Below, piece after piece: positions 9,258-18,515 of a stretch of DNA of 64,000 nt; within the stretch, counting starts at the first letter, position 1, and every line of letters begins with the position of its first letter. The notes under the pieces were generated by a model. It was not told the DNA's origin and did no database searches. It saw nothing but the letters and a program-made list of their open reading frames with translations. Source of the stretch: CAYUYV01 sp964449455 (lineage in GTDB: Bacteria; Pseudomonadota; Alphaproteobacteria; JAJFIK01); NCBI GenBank assembly GCA_964449455.1, contig CAYUYV010000003.1:1-64000 (forward strand), written 5' to 3'. The translations under genes and the position numbers were made by a program.

Positions 9258-10190
9258 TCAGGCGCCCATATAACCTTCCTGGCGCAACGAGAGTACCTTG
9301 CCGCGGCCGATGATGAGGTGGTCATGGACGCGGATATTCATGGTGCGGCCGGCCTCGATGATCTTCATGGTCATGGAGACATCGTCCCGGGAGGGCGTGG
9401 GATCACCGGATGGGTGATTGTGCACCAGGATAATCGAGGAGGCATGAAGCTCCAGGGCCCGGCGGATGACCTCCCTTGTATAGACCGGCGTGTGATTGAC
9501 CGTGCCCTGTTGCTGCATTTCATCCGCAATGAGACGGTTCTTGTTGTCGAGGAACAGCACACGGAACTGTTCGATTTTTTCCGTAGACAGACGGGCCTTG
9601 AGATAGTCAACAAGCTGACTTGAGCTACCGAGCACGGGTTTGTCGAGCACCTGCTCCTGGAGCAGCTTGACGGCGACCCCATGGACGAGCTTCAGCTCCA
9701 TCATCGCTGCCTGTCCGATGCCGGAGACCTCCATCAGGCGTTCCGGGTCCGCACCGATGACGCCGGCAAAGCCGCCAAAGCGCTCAAGGAGGGTCTTGGC
9801 GAGGGGTTTGACATCCCGCCGGGGCATGGCCCGGAACAGGATCAGCTCCAAGAGTTCATAGTCCTGAAGGCCTTCCGGGCCGACGGCGAGGAAACGTTCG
9901 CGCAGCCGATCCCGGTGGCCGTGATAATGGGGCGTTGATTTGGACGGCGCTTCTTTTTCAGGAGGCGGCGGCGTTTTGGTGCCGCCGTCACCCGCCTGGT
10001 CGAGCAAGGGGGCATCTGCCAGACCCGGTGTAGCGCCCGCTGCTGGCCCCCTCTCCGCTGCTGGCCCCGTCTCTGCTGCTGGTCTTGTTTCCGCTGCCGG
10101 GGGTCTTCGCGCCCCGGACTGCGAGCTGTCCGTTTTTCGGCCCTTGTCCCGCTCGTGCCAGCGTGTCAGACGCGCCGTGTCCCGCCCCAT
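9258..10190 (-). CDS. radC: RadC family JAB-domain protein
   Basis: A 310-residue RadC homologue. The N-terminal HhH-like region (GFAGVIGADPERLMEVSGIG) is followed by the MPN/JAMM domain with its full metal motif HNHPSGDPTPSRDD near the C-terminus, so metal binding is likely; the biological role of RadC proteins remains unsettled. Before the conserved core there is an unusual low-complexity segment with four 6-residue units of the PAAETG type. Start choice: ATG 10190 has AGGGA upstream; ATG 10241 is also possible, only 6 bases from the stop of map. Downstream of map on the same strand, so probably one transcript. Confidence 0.93.
   Translation of the reverse strand: MGRDTARLTRWHERDKGRKTDSSQSGARRPPAAETRPAAETGPAAERGPAAGATPGLADAPLLDQAGDGGTKTPPPPEKEAPSKSTPHYHGHRDRLRERFLAVGPEGLQDYELLELILFRAMPRRDVKPLAKTLLERFGGFAGVIGADPERLMEVSGIGQAAMMELKLVHGVAVKLLQEQVLDKPVLGSSSQLVDYLKARLSTEKIEQFRVLFLDNKNRLIADEMQQQGTVNHTPVYTREVIRRALELHASSIILVHNHPSGDPTPSRDDVSMTMKIIEAGRTMNIRVHDHLIIGRGKVLSLRQEGYMGA
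10029..10100. repeat. 18-bp tandem repeat in radC
   Basis: Four imperfect 18-bp units encoding Pro-Ala-Ala-Glu-x-x repeats in the N-terminal extension of RadC. In frame, outside the catalytic core. Confidence 0.75.
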
Positions 10191-10247
10191 GGCCCGGTCA
10201 TCCCTGTGTTCTGTCTCTCCCCAAACCCCGGCCGCACACATGTGTCG

Positions 10248-11117
10248 TCAGTTCCCGGATGGAGCCGCCTCGATCAGGGTGCTGATGTCCGGCTGGTCGC
10301 TCACCGTCGGCTTGTGCAGCCCGCGCGGGGACAGGGTGAAGATCTCACAGCCCGTTGCGGTGACGCCGATCGAATGTTCAAACTGGGCACTGAGGGATTT
10401 GTCCCGGGTCACGGCCGTCCAGCCGTCGCTGAGCACCTTTACATTGAATTTGCCCAGATTGATCATGGGTTCGATGGTGAAGAACATGCCTTCGCGCAGC
10501 ACCGCGCCCTGACCGGGCGAGCCGAAATGCACCACATTGGGTGGCTCATGGAAGCGCCGGCCGAGACCATGGCCGCAGAAATCCCGGACCACGGAGCAAC
10601 GCTCCGCTTCGGCATAGGACTGGATGGCATGGCCGATATCGCCCAGAGTTGCGCCCGGACGCACGACCCGAATGCCGCGCATCAGGCATTCAAAGGTCAC
10701 ATCGATCAGCCGTTCGGTCTTTTTCTTCAAGGCGCCGCCGCCATACATGCGGCTTGAGTCCCCGTGCCAGCCGTCGAGGATCACGGTCACATCCACATTC
10801 AGGCAGTCTTCTGGCTTCACTTCCCGGTCTCCGGGGATGCCGTGGCAGACCACATGGTTGAAGGACGTGCAAATGGATTTCGGGAAGCCGCGATAATGCA
10901 GCGGTGCGGGGACCGCGCCATGGTCCAGAATGAACTCATGGGCGAGTTGGTCCAGCCGCTCGGTGGTGACACCTGGGGCCACATGATCCGCGATCATGTC
11001 GAGGCAAGCGGCGGCCAGAGCGCCGGCGCGGCGCATGCCCTCGAACTCCTCGGGACCGTGAAGGGGAATGCCCCCGCTGAGCCGGTCATCGGGTTCCTGG
11101 AGGGCGGGTTCAGTCAT
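10248..11117 (-). CDS. map: Type I methionine aminopeptidase
   Basis: A 289-residue enzyme that removes the initiator Met from nascent proteins. The metal site is complete: the two Asp ligands in NVDVTVILDGWHGDSS, His in GHGLGRRFHEPPNV, Glu in FTIEPM and Glu in QFEHSIGVT. ATG 11117 was chosen because GAGGAG lies about 10 bases upstream; the frame continues upstream without sense. It has an N-terminal extension of about 25 residues ahead of the usual start at GPEEFEGMRRAG. Followed by radC, preceded by sfsA on the same strand (95 bp), an arrangement seen in other Alphaproteobacteria. Confidence 0.96.
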   Translation of the reverse strand: MTEPALQEPDDRLSGGIPLHGPEEFEGMRRAGALAAACLDMIADHVAPGVTTERLDQLAHEFILDHGAVPAPLHYRGFPKSICTSFNHVVCHGIPGDREVKPEDCLNVDVTVILDGWHGDSSRMYGGGALKKKTERLIDVTFECLMRGIRVVRPGATLGDIGHAIQSYAEAERCSVVRDFCGHGLGRRFHEPPNVVHFGSPGQGAVLREGMFFTIEPMINLGKFNVKVLSDGWTAVTRDKSLSAQFEHSIGVTATGCEIFTLSPRGLHKPTVSDQPDISTLIEAAPSGN

Positions 11118-11212
11118 ACTCTCAATCTCCTCACACTCTGTGTTGCGCCACCTTATCCCACACTTGGGGGTGCGGCTTAAGAATTCCCACACGCTCATTC
11201 ATTTCGGTGGGG

Positions 11213-11929
11213 TCATGTCCGCAGGCTCGGACCCGTAATGGGCAGCGGGCGGGCCACGCGAATGGCGTCCTGGGCCACCGTGCAGCCATAGGCCAGGGCC
11301 TCAACGCCTTGCTCAAGCGCCCAGGCAAAGGCGTCCGCATAGGTTGGGTCGAGATCCGCGGCCATGCTGAGCCGGTCACAATCGGCGCGCTGGATAATAA
11401 ACAGCATGACTGCCCGCGCGCCGGCGTCCACCATCGTGGCCAGTTCGGCAAGATGTTTGGCGCCCCGGCTGGTCACGCTGTCCGGGAACTCGGCGAGCCG
11501 CTCGTGCCGGCGCAGATGGACATTCTTGACCTCCACATAGCAGGGCCGGTCATCCGCGCCATTCTCAAGCAGCAGGTCGATCCGGCTGTTCTCGCCATAG
11601 CGCACTTCCCGCCGCAAACTGTCATAGCCCGCAAGTTCGGGAATCACACCGGTAAGGATGGCCTCTTGCGCTAAACCATTGGGGCGCCCGGTGTGAATAC
11701 CCACCAGCGTGCCGTCGGCCTCCACGAGTTCCAGCGTGTGGCGCAATTTACGTTTTGGATTGTCACTTTCCGACAGCCAGACCCGCATGCCCTCCTCTTT
11801 CAGGCCCAACATGGAGCCGGGATTGGGACAGTGGGCCGTGATCGTTTCGCCGGTTTTCAGTGCTACATCACACAGAAATCGCTGATAGCGGCGTTTGAGT
11901 CGGCCGGGCACCAGGCTGGGAAGGTCCAT
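11213..11929 (-). CDS. sfsA: SfsA family protein (sugar fermentation stimulation homologue)
   Basis: A 238-residue SfsA protein. Typical motifs: PGRLKRRYQRFL at the start, HCPNPGSM in the N-terminal half, RYGENSRIDLLL and YVEVKNVHL, then FPDSVTSRGAKHL and the end motif LAYGCTV. The central Asp-Glu-Lys arrangement resembles a nuclease fold; the cellular role is uncertain even in well-studied bacteria. The ATG at 11929 agrees with the family start. The adjacent plus-strand gene begins 45 bp away, so the two share a small divergent promoter region. Confidence 0.93.
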   Translation of the reverse strand: MDLPSLVPGRLKRRYQRFLCDVALKTGETITAHCPNPGSMLGLKEEGMRVWLSESDNPKRKLRHTLELVEADGTLVGIHTGRPNGLAQEAILTGVIPELAGYDSLRREVRYGENSRIDLLLENGADDRPCYVEVKNVHLRRHERLAEFPDSVTSRGAKHLAELATMVDAGARAVMLFIIQRADCDRLSMAADLDPTYADAFAWALEQGVEALAYGCTVAQDAIRVARPLPITGPSLRT

Positions 11930-11974
11930 GGCAGGATAAGGTCCTTGAAGAATGGGGCCGTGGAGGACAGAGCA

Positions 11975-12751
11975 ATGACGGATGACGGGCAAACAGGATC
12001 GACGGGGGATGAAAAAACCGCCGGGATCCTGATCATCGGCGATGAAGTTCTCTCAGGGCGCACCCAGGATAGCAATCTCAGCATGATCGCCAATGAGCTG
12101 GGCGCGCTTGGCATCCAGGTTATTGAGGCGCGGGTGGTGCCGGACATTCAGGAGCGAATTATCGAGGCGGTGAATGCCCTGCGCCAGTCCTGCACCTATG
12201 TGTTCACCACCGGCGGCATCGGGCCAACCCATGACGACATTACCGCCGATGCCATCGCGGCGGCCTTCGGCGTGCCCATTGGCGAGCGGGCCGATGCCGT
12301 GGCAATTCTGGAAGCCCATTATCCCCCCGGTGAATTCACCAAAGCGCGCCGGCGCATGACCCGAATCCCTGAAAGCGCGGTCCTGATTGAGAATCCGGTC
12401 AGCAAGGCGCCGGGCTTCCAACTCGGCAATGTGTTCGTGATGGCCGGTGTGCCGGCGATCGCCAAGGCCATGATGGTGTCCCTCGTGCCCCGACTGGTGG
12501 GCGGACCCAAGATGGAAAGCCGGACCGTCGGCGCTTATCTCGCCGAGGGTCATCTGGCCGCGCCCTTGGGCGACATCCAGGCCCGCTACCCGGATGTGCG
12601 CATCGGCTCCTATCCCTTTTACCGGAACCGGCAGTTCGGGGTCAGCATTGTGGCCCGTGCCACCGATACCGAGCGCCTGCGCGATGCCGTTTCCGAGATC
12701 TGTCAGGCCATCCGCGATCTGGGGCAGGAGCCTTTGGATGATGTGGGCTGA
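11975..12751 (+). CDS. CinA/MoaB-like molybdopterin-binding domain protein
   Basis: A 258-residue protein with a single MoCF-biosynth/CinA N-terminal domain: GDEVLSGRTQDSN, the TTGGIGPTHDDITADAIAAA signature, and AGVPAIAKAMM. The C-terminal NMN-deamidase domain of full CinA is absent, so it belongs to the short form found in Alphaproteobacteria next to sfsA. Related full-length proteins hydrolyse ADP-ribose and FAD-type pyrophosphates; whether this one does is inferred. ATG 11975 has GGAGGA at 11962-11967. Divergent from sfsA. Confidence 0.9.
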   Translation: MTDDGQTGSTGDEKTAGILIIGDEVLSGRTQDSNLSMIANELGALGIQVIEARVVPDIQERIIEAVNALRQSCTYVFTTGGIGPTHDDITADAIAAAFGVPIGERADAVAILEAHYPPGEFTKARRRMTRIPESAVLIENPVSKAPGFQLGNVFVMAGVPAIAKAMMVSLVPRLVGGPKMESRTVGAYLAEGHLAAPLGDIQARYPDVRIGSYPFYRNRQFGVSIVARATDTERLRDAVSEICQAIRDLGQEPLDDVG

Positions 12752-12835
12752 GGGATGTTCCGGACCTGCTTTGGACAAGGGTTAAGCAAGGTTTGAGTGG
12801 TGTCCTGGAGGCTGCCATTGTGATGGGAGCCTGCC

Positions 12836-13114
12836 ATGACCGCCAACCGCGCCGGAATCGCTGCCGTCCTGCTGTCGAGTGCGCCGTTCCTTGCTGCTGT
12901 GGCGTCCGAGACCCTGGACTCAAGCCAGGAGGCTCGATTCATGGACGGCACCCATCAGTTTTATGTCTGGTGTACGGGGGCGGATGATTTCACGGTCGCC
13001 CAGGCCGGCGAGACCGCCGAGGCCGCGCAAAAAGCGCTCCTTGCGGCCCTCAAAGCCGACGGCAGATCCACCTGCTGGCCCGTCTGGCAGGGCAGGGTGA
13101 AGGCGGGGAAATAG
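12836..13114 (+). CDS. Small secreted protein, unknown
   Basis: A 92-residue protein with a signal peptide (MTANRAGIAAVLLSSAPFLAAVASE). The mature part is about 68 residues with two Cys (VWCTGADD and STCWPVW) that may form a disulfide. A GGGAGC ribosome site precedes the ATG. It lies 84 bp after the CinA-like gene on the same strand. No family recognised. Confidence 0.65.
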   Translation: MTANRAGIAAVLLSSAPFLAAVASETLDSSQEARFMDGTHQFYVWCTGADDFTVAQAGETAEAAQKALLAALKADGRSTCWPVWQGRVKAGK

Positions 13115-13550
13115 TCTCTTCGTCCAGGGCCCATTTAAGGCCCTCAGGGACCGAATTGCAGGGCGCCGAGGACATGGGCTACGAGCCTTCTGGACCCTCG
13201 CATCTATGCGGCGGTCCGGGCCAGTTTGGTTCCAACATCTGCTGCCGTTGAATGCGTCATTATATTCTGTATAATGAACAAGAGGGGCGCTTCGTGCAGG
13301 CCGACCAGAATGGTTTAGAGCCCTTTCAACGAATCCCGGGTCATTGAAAGGGCTCTAACTCTTTAATTTGTCGCGTTTTCGAACCGCAAAACCCTGCACA
13401 CTTTTGCTGAAGATACTCTAGATCCTCTGTGTGCGATCATATGGATGCCTCGGCCCCGATTGTGCGCCCCGAAGAATGAGATGCAAAAAAGGGATGGAAA
13501 GGCTGGGCGCCTTGCCATCCCCGTTTAAGACGAGATCCACAGCCTGAAAA
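13115..13550. other. Non-coding region with dispersed repeat element
   Basis: Lies between two convergent genes. Contains a 7-bp inverted repeat at 13258-13264/13270-13276 (CATTATA and its complement, AT-rich unlike the surroundings) and the repeat element at 13315-13411. No gene seen. Confidence 0.6.
13315..13411. repeat. Dispersed intergenic repeat, copy A
   Basis: Begins with a perfect 15-bp stem (13315-13329 paired with 13344-13358, 14-base loop) and continues with GAACCGCAAAACC and a CTTTTGCTGAA tail. About 80% of positions match a second copy at 36149-36245 by eye. It resembles the short palindromic intergenic repeats common in Alphaproteobacteria. It may also act as a bidirectional terminator here, between convergent genes. 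Confidence 0.75.
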
Positions 13551-15986
13551 TCAGTTGGGCTTGGTGCCGAGATTGATCTCAAGCTGGGTGATCTCCCGGA
13601 GCTGGTTCGATTCCTGGATTTCGACCCACAGCCCCACACGCGGCTTCTTCGGATCAAGGCCAAGTTCGGCCGGATCGGAGAAGTAGAGATAGGTGTATTT
13701 AATGTGTGAGCCGATGTTCCGCTTCTCCTGGGAAAAGGGCGTACCGTATTTCTTCATGACAGACTCGGCGACGGCAGCGGTGCGTCCGCGGCCTGGAAGT
13801 GTGCGGTAGTACTGCAAGAACACCAGTGTGCCGGCTTGATTGAAGTGACCATAGCCGCTTTCACCATCGGCATTCTCGAACCGCAAAACATTTGCCTGCC
13901 CCTTATAGGGCTCGATCCGACCGAAGATGCGCCGGGCCGCCGTCTCGAAATCGCGCCGGCTCATGCCCAGCCGCAGACCTTTAACGTCCGCCTGCATCGG
14001 ATCCACATGGGGTTTGGAATCGACCGCCACATCGGACGCTATTCGTGCCGGGGGCTTGGCGATGGAGGTCTCATAGAGCCGCGAAACCTCGCCGCCGTAA
14101 CGGCTTGACTGTCCCAGCAATCTCACATCGGTGATCACGGCTTCGACCAGCCGCGTTTCCTGCGTGCCCCAGGGGGCGTTTCGCACCGCGCGCGTAGGAT
14201 AGACCAGCATGTCGAGGGTCACCGACCGCCCGCGTCCCATCTGGGTCAGAATGTCTTCCGCGTTTTGTGCCGGGATCGAGAAGTAGCGTAGATCGCCCAG
14301 ATTGGTCAGCTTCAGTTCATAAGACCGGTCCCGTGATGCGACATCGCCGAACAGGTCCGTTGTCAAGCCATCTCGGTAGCTCAGTGTGCGGTCGAAAGCC
14401 ACGTTGTGGATCTCAAAGCGCTGATTGGTGAAGTCATACTCGCTGAGCTTTGCCGCGATGCGCACGCGCCAGGGTTCCAACGGATAGGCAGTGAACACGG
14501 ACTTTCGCTGGTCCACGAGAGTTGGATAGAGGCGTCGTCTCACGAACTCATTATCCGCACGCCGATAGTCATTGGATGCCTTGGCCCATGCGTCGAAATC
14601 GGGTGTCTGGCCGGTCGCGCGGGCCCAGGTGAGCACGATATCGGCTGCCTCGAAGGCAGGGGCCGTATCAATCGATGCCGGAAGAGCGTTGATGGATTGG
14701 ATGTCCTCCATCATCAAGGGTGGCCGGGTTTCATTGATGAGGACGGACCTCTGGCCTTGGCTTTCCGCCGTCAGAACGACTTTCGTCAAATAGCTCTGGA
14801 CACGGCGTTCACGGGTCAGACTGGCCAGGTTCTTGAAATGTGCCTGGGCTGCGATGGGTTGGGCTTCAAACTCGACGAGCGCACTTGGGTACTTGCCGTG
14901 CTTGTCCAGGAAAGCATCAGCCTGCTGAGGTGTCATGGGAATGAAGGCAAATTCGCCGGCATTCTGGAAGAAAAGGCCACCGTCAATGTAGCTTGCGCCG
15001 GAAAAGAGCGAGACATTGAAGCCGCCTTTGTTCGCATCATATTCCGACAGGCGGGTCCGGATCCGGCCTCCGAACAGCCGGGCATTGGGAATAAAGTCTG
15101 CAAAACTTTGTTGTGCCTTGCGAATTTCCGTTTCGAGAACGGCCTGTTGATCGAACTGATTGGCCGAGCGAAAAGCGGATGTCTGTGAAGCCTCCAATGT
15201 GAAGTCCGGTGTTGTGCCTTTGAGGCGGTGCCAGATTGTCTTGACCGTCTGTTCCGAGACATCCACAACTTGGCCGGCCTGGGCAGCGGCCATCGCGAGG
15301 GTCGATGCGTCGATCGCGCCCTCGGCCTTCTGCCAAACAACCTGGTTCTGGTCACGCAGTTCAGCACTGACGATCCGGACAATGACCGTGCGCATGGTTT
15401 GCGAGGAATAGCCGCTTTTGACCTGATCCACTTGCGCACTGATCGGCTGAAGGCGCATGGAAAGCGTGAGTTGCTTGCTGTTGCGGCCATTGAGTAAGGC
15501 CCGCGCCGCGTCCGGCTGCAGGTCCATGAAGGCGTAGGGCTGAGGATTGTCAAAAACGAGCCGGTAGGCGTTCGAATCAAGTCTCACGCGGTCCCGCCCC
15601 AGGGATAAAAAGGGCGTTTTTGTTGGAATGAAGGTATTCCCGTCGAAAGCACCCAGTGCAAAGCCGGCCCGCTCGAAATCATAATTCTGCACCGTGACAG
15701 CCAGATTGACGGCGAGGAATTCGTTGCCGCTGAACCCGGACGTAAAGACCTGACGGGCCTCACCGAGCAACGTCTTATACACCTCAGGCCGGTCGAATTG
15801 ATTGGCGCCGGCATAGCGCCGTGTCTGCTTCACGATGTTCTCGAAATCGGGGGACTGGTCGGACAGTCCGTACCAGACCCGTGCGACATTGAAATCATTG
15901 GCTGGCAGTTCGGGTGCGGCAACGGCGGGCAGCCAAAAGAGACCTGTGAACAGAATCGTCGCAAAAAATGCAAAGAGCGGCTTCAT
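13551..15986 (-). CDS. Large secreted protein with three internal repeats
   Basis: An 811-residue protein with signal peptide (MKPLFAFFATILFTGLFWLP, cleaved after AVAA). Three homologous blocks of about 200 residues follow, each opening with a xPDF motif (SPDF near 46, TPDF near 260, TPDF near 462), then an NQFD or DNEF helix, a QR/QQ-SF helix and an LSEYD or VQNYDFE beta strand. The C-terminal 140 residues are different and begin near GLRLGMSRRDFETAARR. Possibly related to DUF4852, but I am not certain. ATG 15986 has a GAGGA site; GTG 16001 is less likely. It follows a lipoprotein gene by 38 bp, so the two form an operon. Likely periplasmic; no enzyme motif seen. Confidence 0.85.
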   Translation of the reverse strand: MKPLFAFFATILFTGLFWLPAVAAPELPANDFNVARVWYGLSDQSPDFENIVKQTRRYAGANQFDRPEVYKTLLGEARQVFTSGFSGNEFLAVNLAVTVQNYDFERAGFALGAFDGNTFIPTKTPFLSLGRDRVRLDSNAYRLVFDNPQPYAFMDLQPDAARALLNGRNSKQLTLSMRLQPISAQVDQVKSGYSSQTMRTVIVRIVSAELRDQNQVVWQKAEGAIDASTLAMAAAQAGQVVDVSEQTVKTIWHRLKGTTPDFTLEASQTSAFRSANQFDQQAVLETEIRKAQQSFADFIPNARLFGGRIRTRLSEYDANKGGFNVSLFSGASYIDGGLFFQNAGEFAFIPMTPQQADAFLDKHGKYPSALVEFEAQPIAAQAHFKNLASLTRERRVQSYLTKVVLTAESQGQRSVLINETRPPLMMEDIQSINALPASIDTAPAFEAADIVLTWARATGQTPDFDAWAKASNDYRRADNEFVRRRLYPTLVDQRKSVFTAYPLEPWRVRIAAKLSEYDFTNQRFEIHNVAFDRTLSYRDGLTTDLFGDVASRDRSYELKLTNLGDLRYFSIPAQNAEDILTQMGRGRSVTLDMLVYPTRAVRNAPWGTQETRLVEAVITDVRLLGQSSRYGGEVSRLYETSIAKPPARIASDVAVDSKPHVDPMQADVKGLRLGMSRRDFETAARRIFGRIEPYKGQANVLRFENADGESGYGHFNQAGTLVFLQYYRTLPGRGRTAAVAESVMKKYGTPFSQEKRNIGSHIKYTYLYFSDPAELGLDPKKPRVGLWVEIQESNQLREITQLEINLGTKPN

Positions 15987-16024
15987 TGAGTATATCCTCA
16001 CAAGGAACGTCGCGGTCGGATGTC

Positions 16025-16669
16025 TTAGAGGTCGAGGTTCAGCGACCCATCACTCTGCTCAAGCGGTGCGGCACCGGTCACGCCCTCGAAGGAGGTTTTA
16101 CCCATCGTAACCCAGCGCCCAAGAATGTCCCGGCTCTCGGAGAGTTCGAAGGCATAGACACGGCCACCGGATTGGATATTCATCCCGAGTGTATTGACTT
16201 TCATGCCACCAATATTCAGCCCAGAAATCTTCTTGGCACTGTGAAATGTGGCAGTGCTGGCATCGAATCCGCTGTTGATGGCTTCCTGCCGGGCCTGTTT
16301 CATGGATGTCAGAACACGGTTGAGATCCGCCGGCATGGTCATGTCCAGCATTTCGATGGCAGCCTTGGCATTGGCGGGACCGTTGTGGCGCAGGATGTGC
16401 GCCTTCATCATGTCCTTGTTTGGAAACACGACCGCTGCCATGGCGCTATCTTCACCGCTGATGAAGGCTGCGGCCAAGGCCTCGATATAGGCGTCAATGG
16501 TCGAGACATCTGCAGCGGTTGTTCCCGCCACCGAGACCGGATCAGCAGTCGCAGCCACATGGGCGGTGTTGCGCGCACCGGCGTCCTGACTTGTGGTCCC
16601 GCTCTCTTCGCCACACGCTGCAAGAAGGGTCGCCGCAAGCATGCCACTAAAAATCCGTGGGTGTTTCAT
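16025..16669 (-). CDS. Predicted lipoprotein, unknown
   Basis: A 214-residue product with lipoprotein signal (MKHPRIFSGMLAATLLAAC, Cys19). After a Thr/Ala/Ser-rich linker comes an alpha-helical domain with DAYIEALAAAFISGEDSAMA, then a beta-rich end. The pattern of a tethered helical domain fits a sensor or assembly factor, but no family is recognised. It is the first gene of a pair with the 811-residue secreted protein downstream. The start ATG 16669 lies about 40 bases from an assembly gap, so the promoter is partly unresolved. Confidence 0.75.
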   Translation of the reverse strand: MKHPRIFSGMLAATLLAACGEESGTTSQDAGARNTAHVAATADPVSVAGTTAADVSTIDAYIEALAAAFISGEDSAMAAVVFPNKDMMKAHILRHNGPANAKAAIEMLDMTMPADLNRVLTSMKQARQEAINSGFDASTATFHSAKKISGLNIGGMKVNTLGMNIQSGGRVYAFELSESRDILGRWVTMGKTSFEGVTGAAPLEQSDGSLNLDL

Positions 16670-16707
16670 CGAGTATCGCCCCTTGGCCATTTCGAACGGT
16701 GATGAGG

Positions 16708-16807
16708 NNNNNNNNNNNNNNNNNNNNNNNNNNNNNNNNNNNNNNNNNNNNNNNNNNNNNNNNNNNNNNNNNNNNNNNNNNNNNNNNNNNNNNNNNNNNN
16801 NNNNNNN
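16708..16807. other. Assembly gap (100 N) flanked by duplicated sequence
   Basis: Exactly 100 N. The 16 bases TCGAACGGTGATGAGG end the left flank and start the right flank. Confidence 0.95.
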
Positions 16808-17144
16808 TCGAACGGTGATGAGGCGACAGCAAACACCGCCTCAATGACTCGTGCCGAGTGCCTGAACGCTAAGGCAGCGCGCAGAATAAAGTAAATGAAA
16901 TTTTAGAATTTGGACAGGTTGGTCGCAATCACTCGTATTGAGTGTGTTGAGCGCATCCGCTATGGCGCGCTTAGGGTGAATTCCAAGGCCCCTTGGCCCA
17001 TCTCGCTGCAACGGCGTTAGGAGCTTGAGCGGTCCCTCCAGGTCAGGTCGGCCGACGCCGTGCTCCCAGGCCTGGCAACGTAATCGTGAATGGCAGGGGA
17101 GGGCTTTAGGTCATGTAGCGGGTGCAAAGGGCCTTAGTTCCGAG

Positions 17145-17200
17145 CCCCGGCTACGCGTCCTCCCCCGGCTACGCGTCCTCCCCCCGGCTACGCGTCCTCT
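17145..17200. repeat. Tandem repeat, about 18 bp x 3
   Basis: Three copies of CCCCGGCTACGCGTCCTC with one or two extra C. Sits just past the 3' end of the secreted protein gene at 17260. Non-coding. Confidence 0.85.
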
Positions 17201-17259
17201 TTGTGCGGATTGCGAGCGGCGCACCATCTTTTTTGCGGCACGTCGCCCGTTCTCCTTTG

Positions 17260-17649
17260 TCAGAACGAGAACCTGCCCGAAGATCCCGAATCAAAACGTC
17301 CAACGCATACGGATCTTTCAAGGGTGAAAGGGCATTTTTCCGGGAAACTCTTGTCTTCGAACTCAATTTTCAGTTGGCCGCTGCGAGGCGGGCCTTCGTA
17401 TTCGCAAGATCCGCCGGTCACATTCTCGGCCGCAATCGAAGCGCTCCGGCCACTCCCTATTCGGCTCCGGCCGCGACCCGTTCGGTTGATCGTGAGGGGC
17501 TCTTTGCCCTCCCGCTCGAACATGCACTCAACTGACCATCCGTAGCCTCCGGATAGTTTGAGCACAATCAGACTGCTGGGGGATTGAGCCATCGCGGGTG
17601 CACTGACGAAGGCGGCCACCGCGAAAGGCATGAGACGCAAGAGTTTCAT
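17260..17649 (-). CDS. Small secreted protein, unknown
   Basis: A 129-residue protein with signal peptide (MKLLRLMPFAVAAFVSAPAMAQ). The mature part is beta-rich with four Cys (SVECMF, GSCEYEG, EKCPF, SVCVGRF), probably two disulfides, and a basic loop (RTGRGRSRIGSGR). The ATG at 17649 has GGAGGA upstream. Not recognised; an inhibitor or binding protein fold would fit its size and disulfides. Confidence 0.7.
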   Translation of the reverse strand: MKLLRLMPFAVAAFVSAPAMAQSPSSLIVLKLSGGYGWSVECMFEREGKEPLTINRTGRGRSRIGSGRSASIAAENVTGGSCEYEGPPRSGQLKIEFEDKSFPEKCPFTLERSVCVGRFDSGSSGRFSF

Positions 17650-17798
17650 TTTTCTTTTCCTCCCTGTTTGGGGACACGGAGGATAGGGGATGTCGATTAA
17701 TGGTTCAACTGTTATTGAACAATTGAATATTCTGTCATGCAGACAAAAAAAGGGGCGCGCCGAAGCACGCCCCGTACCGCCACGATGAAAGCAACACC

Positions 17799-18314
17799 TC
17801 ACCCCGTCAGGGCAAAGACCCGGGCCGGCGACACCATGGCGCGGCGGGAGGCGGTGGGCTCCAGATAAGCTGCGCAGGCAATGGATGCGGTGACGTTGCG
17901 CATCAGGGTCTCGAAGGTCTCATTGGCCGCGTCGACCTGACGGGACTGTTGCAGACGTTCCACCCCGGTGCCGACCATATTCTCGGCCACGGCCGTGTAA
18001 GTCTGGCCCAGATCGGCAAAGGCCGTGCTCTGATCAGCCAGGGTGGTCTCGCCGAAGTCAAAGGTGGAGGCTGAGTAGGTCACAAATCCGATCGAGAACA
18101 GCGCCAGCATCGTGATGATGAGCGGCTGAACCTCAAGGCTGCCGGTCCAGAAGCGGTAGAATTCAAAAAGACCAATGGCCACCGGCAAAGCAAGCCCGAC
18201 CGTAATCAGGGTTTCCTTGGCGATCCGCCGATAGGTGGCATGCCGGCGCAGAGTGTCGGCGAGAACGATACAATCGAACTTCTTCAACAAGATGTTCTCG
18301 AGCGATGCAGTCAT
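17799..18314 (-). CDS. Two-helix membrane protein, unknown
   Basis: A 171-residue protein. Membrane helices at about 38-57 (ETLITVGLALPVAIGLFEFY) and 65-83 (VQPLIITMLALFSIGFVTY), followed by a predicted coiled or helical soluble tail of about 85 residues. ATG 18314 has AAGGAG upstream. Divergent from the helicase gene with 200 bp between. No family recognised. Confidence 0.72.
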   Translation of the reverse strand: MTASLENILLKKFDCIVLADTLRRHATYRRIAKETLITVGLALPVAIGLFEFYRFWTGSLEVQPLIITMLALFSIGFVTYSASTFDFGETTLADQSTAFADLGQTYTAVAENMVGTGVERLQQSRQVDAANETFETLMRNVTASIACAAYLEPTASRRAMVSPARVFALTG

Positions 18315-18515
18315 GATCAACTCCTTCACTCCGTCCCCACCCAAACGGATCTCGGCTAACGCTGTAACAGAAGAGGATATGGTCGCTACCGACCAAGCAT
18401 TAACGTCTTGTTACGCTTGCCAAATCAGGACCCCACATTCCCTCTGGCCTACCGTTTCTGCTGATGGTGCTGTCTACGACCTGAATCTGGAAAGAATTGT
18501 GGCACGCAACGCAAC

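Larger units (their letters stand above)
16670..17259. other. Non-coding region with assembly gap and tandem repeat
   Basis: Contains the 100-N gap at 16708-16807 and the repeat at 17145-17200. Contains an AT-rich part around 16870-16940 that could hold the lipoprotein promoter. No gene is supported. Confidence 0.5.
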
